In this document: positions 1-12,100 of the stretch, one piece after another | How the letters are laid out: each line of letters begins with the position of its first letter | Position numbering within the stretch: position 1 is the stretch's first letter | Source: Amaranthus tricolor | Lineage: Eukaryota > Streptophyta > Magnoliopsida > Caryophyllales > Amaranthaceae | DNA: 64,000 bases | NCBI RefSeq assembly: GCF_026212465.1 | Contig: NC_080048.1 | Span: 39,382,375-39,446,374 of the forward strand | Direction: 5' to 3' | Made by a program: the position numbers and the translations under genes | Notes under the pieces: generated by a model | Told to the model about the DNA's origin: nothing | What the model saw: only the letters and a program-made list of their open reading frames with translations | Database searches by the model: none

Positions 1-116
1 CTATTGTAGAATATCCATGCATTCTTAGATTTCCTGCTTTTTTAGTTTGAATTTTGAATTGCTTGGAATGAACTATAATTGAATGCTTCAAATTGGGTTT
101 GTTTGTAAGTTAAAGG
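1..116 (+). promoter_or_regulatory. Upstream edge of the MOM1-like gene
   Basis: Short AT-rich stretch ending immediately before the first ATG of the MOM1-like reading frame. It is probably 5' leader or the end of a leader intron. No TATA box or start site can be assigned because the window begins here. Confidence 0.35.
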
Positions 117-3100
117 ATGGTGAATAATACACGTTCTAAGGAAGGTGAAGTGGGTAATTCAAAGAAAACGTTAGGTTGGAGAAATGTATCATCAGCTCCT
201 GTTTCAGATGGTTCTGGGTTGAGGAGGTCCACTAGGTGTTCGAGCCCTGGTAAAGTCAGGAAGTCTGAGAGACTAGGAAAGAAGACACCGCCATCGACCC
301 CTTCTTCGAAGAAGAAAAATGGGGGTATGATCCCGCCACGAAATTCCAATAAGGCTCCTTCTCCTAGTCATAAAAGGAAAGTGGAGAAGGAGACGGGGAA
401 GAGTAAACGATTGAAACAACATGATATGGTAGATGAGAAGGATAAGGAAAGGAAGACTTTGAAAGAGAATGCTGAGGATGCTACAGGACAAGGTATGGAA
501 AGTTCTGGTGATGAAGTTGGTACTAAGAGGAAGAAGAGGTTAGATGCTCGTCGTTATAGAGAAATGTTTAAGCCGTTGAAGAAGTTTATACCACTAGGTG
601 AGTTTGTTTATTATGTTGTTTTCTAATTTTAGCTACAAGCTTGTCCTAATGCACTCTTATTAATATGTAGAATTAGATGCTCAAGCTGAGATTTCCTCAA
701 ATTCTACAGCTGAATCTAAAGAAGGGGTTTGCAAAGGTGAAGGTGAAAGAGAAAGCAAAGGTGAAAGCGAAGGCCAGAGTGAAAGAGAAGGCGAAGGTGA
801 AAGTGAAGGCGGAAGCGAAGGCAAGGGCGAAAGCCAAGGTGAAGGTGAAGGTGAAGGTGAAGGCGAGGGTGAAGAAGAGGAAGAAGACAAGGGCAAGTGT
901 GAAGGCGAAGGTGGAGAAGGTTTGCAGGTTTCTGGGGATGACAATATCTTATTTCATTCGGCTGACAAAATATGTGACAAAAGTGAAGAGGTGGTAATGA
1001 ATGGTGCAGAGAAACTTCATGAAGATAATGGTTCGGCATGTAATCAGAATGAAACTCCTCTTGCTGGAAATGAAGGTGCGGGAACTTGCCTATTGACTGC
1101 TCCACCCATACCTTGCGAAACGATTGATTTGGCAGATGCATGTGCTAAATGTCTGAAAAAGCGAAGGTAATGATGTCAATGTTCTGAATTATTATTGAAA
1201 TTTAGCAACTGTACTTATCTGATTTAAGTTTTAAACTGCAGCTACGATGTTTTGTTTTTTCCAATTTACCAGGATTATCAAGTAAAAGAAGTTTTAATTA
1301 CTGTTCTTTACCTGCATTCTTGCTGTACTCGTTCATTTGACAAACCATGCTGTCTACAAGATTAAACACAGTGATGTTTAAGTGACATGGATTTAGTGAA
1401 ATTATGCCCTTGCATAATAGATTTTACTTTTCCCTTTTCAATGAAAGAAGTCATTATTAAAACTATTATCCAGTACTATGCTTTGAATAGCTTTGGACTT
1501 TTGCTCATAGGTTTCTTAAAACAATTTTTTCTCTCTCTTTTTATTTTCATTTGTGCAGCATCTTCTGTCGTTCAATTTTATTTGCCTCTTTTGGTGCTCA
1601 GGGGTCTTACGGTACAAAATCTTTGTTCTTTCTGTCTTCCTTTCTTTGTATCCATTTATACAATTGTATATAAGATTTTGTTAGACTTTCTTTTGTGTTA
1701 GTGTCGATTTTATGACGGTGAACTTTTGCTTGAAGGGGTGTTTATAAATTATAATGGAGCAGATACGTTGTTTGAGGTTCGCTTTGGTACATGGAGTGGG
1801 TACCACAAGACAATTGACCGTCTAGTGTTGTTAGATTAGCCTAACAATGTGCCATTTTACCAATTTACATCTACGACTTATAATTCATTGGGGAATTTAT
1901 TGAATTAAGGGACCTTTGAAGCTTGATTCAGAGGGCAATTGTGGTACTGGTGCATATACTAAAGTCTAGTCAAGTTGGAGGATGGTTGTACAAGATAATT
2001 TTAAGATAAGGCTATTATAGGATTTTCATTGAAAACTTTATGATTTAGGCTACGATTAGTGATATAATGAAATTAATCGAACCAACTCTAAACTGACGTG
2101 GTTGAAGGATTTTTTTGAAAAATCAATATGTAGAGCATTGTTACTTGGAATTGAGTTCGGTTTGGTATGAGGGACGAGAACAGAAACATAGAAGCAACCT
2201 AGAAAGAGTCGGGATCAATTGGATAGGGGATGCATTATCGTAGAAAATAAATTTAATATCAGAAGAAAGTATTAAAAAATTTTCAAAGCAACCCGTTTTA
2301 AATTTTTAGGTTCTATCTCTTTTATTTTCTCTCTTCTTTGTCCTCTCTCCTATTGTAATGAAGGCTGTAAACCTTTAACAGTATGAGTTGAAGGTCCGCC
2401 AAACGAGGACTATACCTCGAGCGATTTGGGTCGCTTTTGGCTGCTGATCAGGGATTGCCACTCTGGGATCGTGGAATGGGGTTATGTCCTACCCTCATTC
2501 CTATGATGTATAGAAAATATTTACAGCCACTGGGAATGAGTATATAAATCCAAAGAGCTTGTGACTAGTGGTGGTGTTTGAAGAATAGACTATGAAAGAA
2601 TTCTTATATCAGAAGCAGGGGTGAGCTATTTGAAGTTGGAACCTTATTTTTTGATGCATTGTGTACTGAAAAGAATTTCTATGATAATCTTGTTGAGAAG
2701 CTTATGGAAAAGGCATGAATAGCAATGAGTATTCTTCTTTGAAATGGTATTAGGTGGTGTTTTGAAGGACTTGGGAAAGTCTGTTTTCCCTTCTTTAGAA
2801 CCCCATGACTTTTATCAAGCTTAGTAGCGCTGATGGCCATTAAATAATTCTTTATATGCGCATAAGGAAATGTCTGAATAAGTTTCACCTATTTTATATT
2901 TCTATTCGATAAAGCAATTATCTAAATCCCTTGACATTTCTCTGCGATCACAAATCCTCATGATGGCCTTATAATCGTTGGACTTCGTAGCTAGTTATAG
3001 AACCTTATTATATTTAAAAAGGTTTAATAATGACACTTGGTTGGTAGTTGGTATCTTATGGATAGAAGAAGTAAGCTAATCATTATTTTGATGGATGTTG

Positions 3101-6100
3101 ATCTTTCAAGATGGACTTCTTGCAAAGTGTCACAGGCTTTGACGCAGTCTTTAAGTATCTGATGTGTTTGCTCTTCTCTCCCTCTTTAGTCGTTTTATGT
3201 TAATTTTTTGCGTTTTATCTATTTCATGACAATATTATTATTTTTGATGTTGCTTGTTTCACAGTACTGTGACTAGACTTGCCTGCCTAAGTTGCCTTTT
3301 ACATGTACTGAAATACATGAAAATCTCAGATCATTGTTATTTGTCAGTGCCATAGGGCTTTGAGAGGTTGATTGTAATTGTTTCGGAGCCCTTTGAGTAG
3401 CATATCTTCAGAATTTGAAATGTGAAAAAGATACTATGCAAAGATCCCAAAATTATTTCTTCATACTTACCTTGAAAGTTGTTTCACCACGTCAATTGTT
3501 TGTGAAATCCACATTTTATTATAGTAGTAGGCTAGTAGCCTCAAGAAGCGAAGAAAACCCTTGGAAACCTGGTTCATCGTTTTTTATTTTCTTTGTGTGG
3601 AAGTTTTTTAGGGAACATTTTCCTTTGAATCGTGAAATTTACAGAATCCTCTTTAGACTCCTATTAATAAAGTATTTTCTTTTCATTTCTTACGACCTTT
3701 CCCTTGTAATTTTGTTTGTACTTTTTACTCTAGCCACACAAATCTAGGATGTAATTTTCCTATAGAAAGAGTAGACAATCCTAAGGAAAGATTCTTATAT
3801 GGAGGAACAAATGCAAGAACAAATGAAAGGGCTAGCAGGAATACATGTTTGTGTATCCTTACCATATATGAAGGAACCAAGCTTTGTGATATAGGCTACA
3901 ACTATGTTAGCTTATGGTCGTTTATTTTGATGAACATTGAATTTGTATATCATTATTATTTTGCAAGCTAGACTATGCGTTTCCCTTTTTCTAAATGACT
4001 GTCTCTTTCTTCTTTTTGCAGTCTGGATTTTGATTCTCCAGAGCAAGAGCTTTGCTGTTGTTTTGCGAGCTTTGTAAATGAGATGGATGATTCCAAGGTT
4101 AACTTTTATGTTTTCTTATGCTTATTGAAATCTTCTCTGATTATATCTTTTGGCTCCTTTTTTGCTAGAGCTACAGTTTGTTTAGATAATTAAGTTCATA
4201 CAAGGTTACATTAGGGCTTCCTAGTTGAAGATTTTTTGAATATTTGCTGTGTTTTACGAAATCCTTTGAATAATCATATTTAGGAATGAGTTGGCTTTGT
4301 TATCTAGTTGCTACATGGGTCTAAATTAAAGTATTCATACTTTAAAACTTTTTTTACATTTTAAATGTTTCATTAGTATTACAATGGGTCTATGGTTGTA
4401 GATAAGTTTAAATTAAGTCTAAATAAATATAGAAATACGCTTAGAACAAATTTAAATTGATTTAGGATTGTATAATAGGTTGGATCTAGAATGGGTTTGT
4501 TAAATGGGTCAAGAAAGAGGGTTTGGGTCTAAAAGACTTTAGACCAACACCAAGACCCATTGAATTTTTTGGATCCAAAATCGGATCTAGATCCGCTGGT
4601 TCTCAAAACGCTAGACCTAGAACCTAAAAATAGGAGTGGTTCTGGAGGAGGTTTAGTAGGGTCTTGGACCCTTTTTGGGGTATAAAGTGTATTGTTCGGT
4701 ATTTTAATAAGTGACTTGAGGTGGAGTGTTGTATTAAATGACTAAATTGGCGTCCAACGTCAACAATGAATTATTTTTTGATACAATTCCTAAACTTCCC
4801 GTTTCTAATTTGCATGATCGCATCCCCAATATTTTCAATAAACTTCAACAGTATACGGTTTATTAAAGGAGATTCTTTTTTTCGCAATTTTGAGAAAAAA
4901 TATATTGAGAAATGAATTTGAAGTTTTGAGGGTATTTTTGCAATTATACATTTTATCTCTCTTTTAGGTTTCTCCATGAGTGGGAAAGGTAATGCTCATG
5001 AGTTCTTCAACATTTGACCATATAATCTATGAGTAGCTGTTAAAATTTAAAATTGGGTTTCCTTGTATAAACCCTAGATAAATTCTATAAAAAAGAAAGT
5101 AAAAAAGATTAACTAAAGATGTGTAATTTTCACCTAATATTACAATGAATATTGATAGTAATCTATTAATTATTTAAAATTATAATTTAGTAGTTTCTAG
5201 ATGGAAACAAAATTATAATGTAAGAGAGAGAAAGTTTAAGCAGACGACAAATGTTGGTTTAATAAGAGAAAGAACGATGAAGGAGGTAGTGGAAGGAGAA
5301 TCAGTGGGATATTATATATTACAGTTTTTGGGATAAACTTTTACCCATTTAATTATTTGCTTGCAATCCAGCCCACTTAAATATCCATGTTCTAGCCCTA
5401 ATCCAAGTAGACTCGAAGAAGCTTTTCAGATCTTGAATGGCCACACAAAATCAAGCCATGACCATCTTCAACATTATTTTGTAATTACAGTTTCATTGAT
5501 GATGATGCTTGATCTTAAGGCGATGCGTAATTATTGTCATAGTCTTAGTTTTGAAAAGCGCGCCTTGCTTTGCGCTTTGCTCAAACGTCTTGACTAGTTG
5601 AGGCAAAATCCATTGCATGAGGCATGTGTGTTGGATTGGATAATTAACTTAAGTTTGATTGTTTGAAAAAGAAATAGAACTTTAAATCCAAATTCACTTG
5701 AATGTGAAGTTCGAGAAACATTTTTCTTCCGTAAAAAATTGAGTAGAAAACATGTGAATAAGAATATAATTTTGTGTATTCTTTATATTCTCATGATAAT
5801 AGTTATATGCTAAAGTATTGTTTACTGCAATGACAATGGATGTTTTCAAACTTTTTGCTATTATAATATGAATGTCATGTTATAAGTATTATTAGCCCTT
5901 TTAGCGAAAAAGTGTGCGTCACCTACAAAAAGCTTGCGCCTTCACCTTGCACTTTGTGCCTAGTCTCTAAGGACCTTTTGCACCTTTGTGCGCTCGAGCT
6001 TTTAAAACTAAGGGCATATTTTAGTAATGCATAACTATCCTGCATTGGGATTAATTTGGAAATGGCTCATGTATTTCGATTGATAAACTAATCTGCGTGC

Positions 6101-9100
6101 CATATTTTGCATTATGGTAGTCGTATGGTTCTATTTTCTGTTTCTTGTATTCGTTGTGTTGGGGGTTGAGTTTTCCATGACTGACAGTGGATAATATGCT
6201 GTGGCATGGTGGACAATTATGTTTATGGTTTGGTGGTGGTTGAGGCTAAAGCTGTAGTATACACAGTGGTTAGTGGTTTATGGTAATTTTTAAGGATGAT
6301 AGTGAAGATGGTTGGGGACTAATGGTCAATAATGGTCACGGGGCGGTTCTGATGTAGCAGAAGATAGGAGAATTTGGGTTGCAGTGGCTTAGAGTGAACT
6401 AGTAATAGGGTTTTGGGGTTAAATTTTTCAGTTTAAGTGGAGAAAGATAATGAAAAAAATGGTGAAAAAAACCTCAGGTCCTTAACCCTTTCTTTATCAC
6501 TTTTCACCAAAGGCTCCTTTATTCACAAAGTAAAAATTGAGTTACTAGAAACTCATAAAGTAAAGAATGTTTTGTAAAGTGATTTAAAGTGGGACGTTGC
6601 TAGAAAGCACTCCTTAACGCCCGTTGGTACTTAAAGTTGCGAATGGTATCGAAAGTATATTGTAATTTAGAAGGTTACAAAATTAATTTTTATGTGTTAT
6701 CACTTGGGAAGTTGGTAATAGATCGCAATGGAAAACTGTAAAGAAAAAACATGTTTGAAGATGAGAGCTTCACTACCCTGAGAATGATAGAAAATTTCAT
6801 TAAAATTAATACTAAATCTAAATCCTATTACTCCCCCTTTCACACCATTAACCAAATCCGGGGGGGGGGGGGGGGGGGGGTTGTAATAGAAATGATGTTT
6901 CATGTTTTTAATCTCTAGATGTGATGAACTGTTACTGGGCTGTTACTAAAGGTTTACAACTGAACACTGAATAAGTTGATCTCAACTTAATATCTCTGAT
7001 GTGAGATGGTAGTAGCCATTAAACGTGAAGGATGATGGCAACCTATGATGCTTGGACCCTCCATTTTCGCCGGCTCACCGGTGTTAGGTGAGGATACCGG
7101 TGCTGGATACGCGCCTGGTGCACTGGATTGCAGCTTCAGTAAAAAAACCCATTCAACCATTGTTTTTCTTCTGTTTTAGAGGTGAAAATGAAGAACAAAT
7201 GAAGAAAAAAATATGAAAGGAGGGATAGAGAAGATGAAGCGTCAGTGAAGAAGATAAGGGTTAGTAAGGGAAGAAGTCAAGCTTCTTTTAGCTTCTTAGG
7301 GAAGCTTAGTTTTATTTCTACTTTTTACTTTTCTATACATTTTACTATTTTACTTTTTTACCTTTTTAAACTTTTTACGTTTTTTTTACCTTTTCTTTAT
7401 TAGATTATTATTTTTATATGGAAGAAGTAGTACCGTAGTCTGGTACTAAAAATAATAAAAATAATCTAGTTGTCCCCTTTTGTTTCTCCACTCATAATAA
7501 TAATAATTAAATTAATTTTTTTTTACAATCTTGATAAAACTAATAATAATATTGATTATTTATATTTTAGGCCATTTTAAGTATATGTATGCTATATAAG
7601 ATTTTTTAAAATTATTTTGCAGTATCCCCGTACCCGTATCCAATATTGGGACTGTGTTCGCATATCCTAGAATTCTAAAATTGTCCTACCGGATTGGATC
7701 CACACGTGTATTCGATACCTGTGCCCAAGTCCAAGTAACATAGATAGCAACATGATGTAAGCTTGTGTTGGATGATAAAATTGAGGTTGGGGAGAAAATT
7801 TATGTAATTTTGGTAAAAAAAAAAGTGCTTTCAAAAGTTTATTAACTTGTTTTTTCCCCTCCATTATTTTTGATAGAAACCTTGCAATTCTTTTGTTGTA
7901 GAGTATGTCCTCCTTTGCTCAAATAGATGTGGAATTGTAGATGGGCTGTTGTTAGTCTTTTCTTGTATTATTATTATTTTTTTAACAAACAATGTTCCTT
8001 GTGTTAACTGCATTTGTTACTTTTCATTTTCCGTTATGCTTCGAAAGTAGCTGCTTATTTGGGACATATGTTGATTGTTGGTTCCTCTTTTGATCTCGTT
8101 CTTTGTTTCTGTTCTTCTGATACAATCAATTAGGATAAAGGGAAATGTGAGACCCGTGTGACTACTACAGAGTGTGCTGAGGAACATGTTCAAAATATTA
8201 GACAAGGTGATTCTCTTTCTGATGTTCAGGGGGTGATTTGTGATTCATGCAAACTTGGTGGAAAGCTCTTGTGGGTAACTCTCTCCTGCATGTTCCTTAC
8301 TTAAAATTTGTCTTTTTTGTTACGTAATTATTCTTTTTGATTTTATTGTGGCCTGTGAGTCAATGTGGACTTCAACCTATCATCTTGTTTCATCTGTGAT
8401 AAGTTATGAATTTTGAGCTACAGACTTAATTTCTCCCTAAATTTGTTTTGTACTTTTTCTCTGATACTGTATGTGGTTAGGTTTTGTGCCGAGTATACAC
8501 ATGCTATTTTTGTTTGAATTGCAATTTTTTGTGCTCCGTCAAGTATTCGATTCCTTGGGTAATTTGTAATTCATATTGCTTTTGTGAGGAAATGTTTCTC
8601 TATCACTCATGTGCAATGATTTGTTAATGTTATTTTATTGTTTTTTGTTTGTCCTCTTCATATTACATATACTTGAGTAGAACTTAGAACCAACATAGAT
8701 TGCAGTAATAGAGATCCTCATCTTGTCTTAGCTTTAATTTTGATTTTGAAATAACTAATTTACTATGAATAAGAGATTATGTATTGTTCGCCTTTGACTG
8801 TTAGAAGAGTGAGGACGAAAGGAAATCTTGAAAATGTATTAGCATTTATTACCTACCCAATATGCTTAACTTTCCACGCCTAAGTGGTTAAAGGTTACAT
8901 GAAAAGTAAAATGTTTAGGTTATGCGTGGATAGAGAGAGTTAAAGTTAAGGCCCATTTGACAGAGTGAGGAGAAAGGTAAGAAATCGAGAAGAATGGAAG
9001 ATAAGGAAAGGAATTTAGACTCGTATTTTAATTTATGTTTACTATGATAGTAAATGAACCTTGAAATTTGAAACCCCCTTCTCGACCACACATTTCCCTC

Positions 9101-12100
9101 ACCAAAGCACCAACTCATAGTGTAAAATTGCGGTAACGGTCGCGATCGCGGTAACAAAACGTTGATGCGGTTATCGAAATGCCTAAATATTGGTCAAATC
9201 ACAAGATATCCCTTGATACAACTCAAAACATGATTTTTTTTATACCAAAGCTCGAAATATAGGTTTAGTGTTTGAAAAACCGTTACAACCTGGCCGATGC
9301 GATGCGATGAGGCCTTATTTTTACACTATGCACCAGCCTTGCCATCAGGATAAGCCACAATATGTTACATTATCTGTTTCTGTATTCACCACAAATGTTA
9401 GTGGTGCTGTTTCCTATAATGATTTGTGTATGCCAAAGCCGTCATGATCACTTAAATTTGGAGATCTTATAGACTGATTCAACCAACTGAAGCCACAATT
9501 TGTGGTTTCCATGGGCTTTGTTTCTCTCTCTTGCTCCGCTTTTGGTAGGATTTTGACTATTATTTAGGTGTGCTTGGGTTAGATTTAGATGTGTCAAAAT
9601 GCTCTGAGTGCATGTTTAAGGTCGATCACGTGAAGGGTTTTTTTAAATATTTTTTTTGTCGTTAATTTTTTTTTCAAAAAAAATTTTTATTTTTGTTTTA
9701 ATAAGAAAATATTTTTCTATAAAAAGCAATCAATCTATCGTTTATAAGTCTACAACCATGAAATATTGACTCAAAATACCAAAATTAACTAGAAATGTAG
9801 AGGGTCCTAACTAAAAATGATGATTTGAAGTACATGAAGTGGTCAGTATAGAAGTAAACGGGTCAAACGGTCGGATTCGGGCTGGTTTGATCCAATTTTT
9901 CTGGTATATTTGAGTTGGGTCTAAATTTTCTGGTTATAACCCACTACTTTCTGTTTAGGTTTCGAGTTAATTTTGGGCGTTGGGTCATAATTAATAGGTT
10001 TAGTTAGAATTCTAAGATGGGCAGTGAATTTTGAAAATATGGTAGGTTGGTGTGGGTATGGTGGCCATGGTGTGTGCTCACATGTTGGCGGGTATCTAGC
10101 GTGCAATGTTTAGTCTTAGTTATAAAAACCCTCATACCAAATACCCCCATAAGATTTCATTGTGATTGAAATAGGAGAACTTTTGATGTGATGGATAGTC
10201 AAATTGCTTGGGCCTTGGTTGTATGTGGTGAGCCTCACATGAGCTAGGACAAGGAGACCGCTTTTGGTTTACAAGACCCGACTTTACGAAAATTATAATT
10301 TGAAGAAGTAACTTTTTTTGGGTTTACAAATTACAACACCTTTGCCTTAGGCGTGGCACAGTCCTAGCACCCTTTTGGTGTGCTTCACCCATTTCCCATT
10401 TTAAACAAAGACCAGACTTATAAAGGAAATGGGATGTTTCTACTTTCTATAAGGAAATCCCCCAAAAAGTAGGAAGTTTAGTATGTGTTTGAGGTTTTGT
10501 TATTTGCATTTTCATGATCCAAAGCTTGAAAAGTATTACTCTAACCATGTAACGTTTTTGGTAGCTGAATTTGCTATTTAGGTCTTGGAAAGTCCCTTTG
10601 TACAAATGATTGCCAAGACTTATGTAGGTGGTTGGTTTGTTGAACTCTTATTCTAACAGTATAGAAAGGAGAGACAATCTGGAGAAGGAAACAAAATTGC
10701 AGAGATGCTAACACCGTGATGGGGATATTCGAAGGAGAGAGGGTTGGGGAAGGCAGAGTTTTAGTGAGGGGCCTTCTATCTTTTTCCCTGTTTCCTTTTT
10801 TGCAGAGTTGGTTTCTCAAACATTTAATTGTGAAGTTTCCTTTGCTTTTCCTCACTTCACTATCTGTTATCGGTTATTTAAATAAGGGGAATACACCCCT
10901 TTCCCGTGTTTTCCGTTCCTGTCATTTTAAACATTTATTACTTGTTCATGAATGTGTCGATCGTTGAATAATACCCTAGATCTTGCTGCCAAAAGCTATT
11001 TAGATTTACTGACCATAAATAGCTTTGTGTAACCTTAATGCGTGTCGTAGTCATTGTTGATATACAAGGTCCTTCTAACATTACTTGTAGGTGTTGTCTA
11101 TTGATCCATCTACTCATATCACACCCATATGTGTTGAAATCTTGGGGACCATTATAGCCAACTTACCTAGTAGGCTGCCCTTGATTTGCTCGTGATTTTG
11201 TTGAGCCAATAAATTGCCCATCACCAATTAAACCATCTTTACTTGCATTTCGTGAAGGTTCCAACTTGTATTTTACAATGATTGGGTTAAGCTTCCAATC
11301 ATGCGGGCAATGGGCTGCTGTTTGGTGGACTGTCGTTTGGCCAGCAATATTCATGCTCCAAATATTCAATACTTACATTGTTTTAAATAAATGAGCACTT
11401 CATTTATATCAGGCCTGTGCACATGGATTTGTCAAAGAAGAGTTGAAGAAGAATCACACTAATAAGTTTCCATCATTTGTATCAGCCCTACGCACGAGTA
11501 TCCTACTAGATTTGTATGTTAGTTCTTCATGCTCTTCTTTTCATTTGGTTAACAAATTGATCTTTAACCTTGATCAGCTGGATAGATGCAGTCGGCTTTA
11601 GAATTTAGGGAAGCTATAATTCATATATTTTTTGGACAATAATATTCAAAATCCTAAGGGTATGGCGTATGTTGATTATTTCCCCTATAAAAGTTAGAGC
11701 TTTGGTGTGGACATGGGCATTTGGCGGATTTAATACTAATGGCACACTCCTCAAGTAAAGGTTCTGTTTTTGTTTAAATTTTATTTTAATTGTGAAAAGG
11801 CACATTTCCTATGGGGAGGTTGTTGACTTGTTTGGGGAGTTTTAGCTGTCTTTTAAACATCCAGGATAAGTAACTTTTGTGGAATTTTGTGGTAGTTTTG
11901 TTAGAACAAAACTTGCTTTTCTATTAATGAGGTTCTTTGTGGGTCAAATTTCTATTTTGGCATCATTGTGGGCTATGGCAGCTGAGTGCTTCAAGAGCTG
12001 CTCACTTGGGGTGGTTAGAAGTAATTAGGTTTTTCTGTACCTTGTTTTCTTGTTTGGAGGATATCTTGTCCTCTTTGCTACTGGTAGTCTGGTATACTAA

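Larger units (their letters stand above)
4098..8133 (+). other. MOM1-like intron 3, 4 kb, repeat-rich
   Basis: Bounded by AAG|gttaac and aattag|GAT. It contains GGGTC-rich degenerate sequence near 4490-4690, a GC-rich terminal-repeat element at 5544-6012, a 21-base G run at 6860-6880, and otherwise AT-rich DNA without recognisable genes. Confidence 0.7.

Noticed and set aside
681..1141. Minus-strand Pro/Ser- and His/Leu-rich reading frames over the MOM1-like exon 2
   Set aside because: They are mirror frames of the GGTGAA coding repeat; no codon logic or family match of their own.
1387..1701. Hydrophobic reading frame of 104 codons
   Set aside because: Lies wholly in intron 2, T-rich, resembles no family; membrane-like composition is a by-product of T-rich codons.
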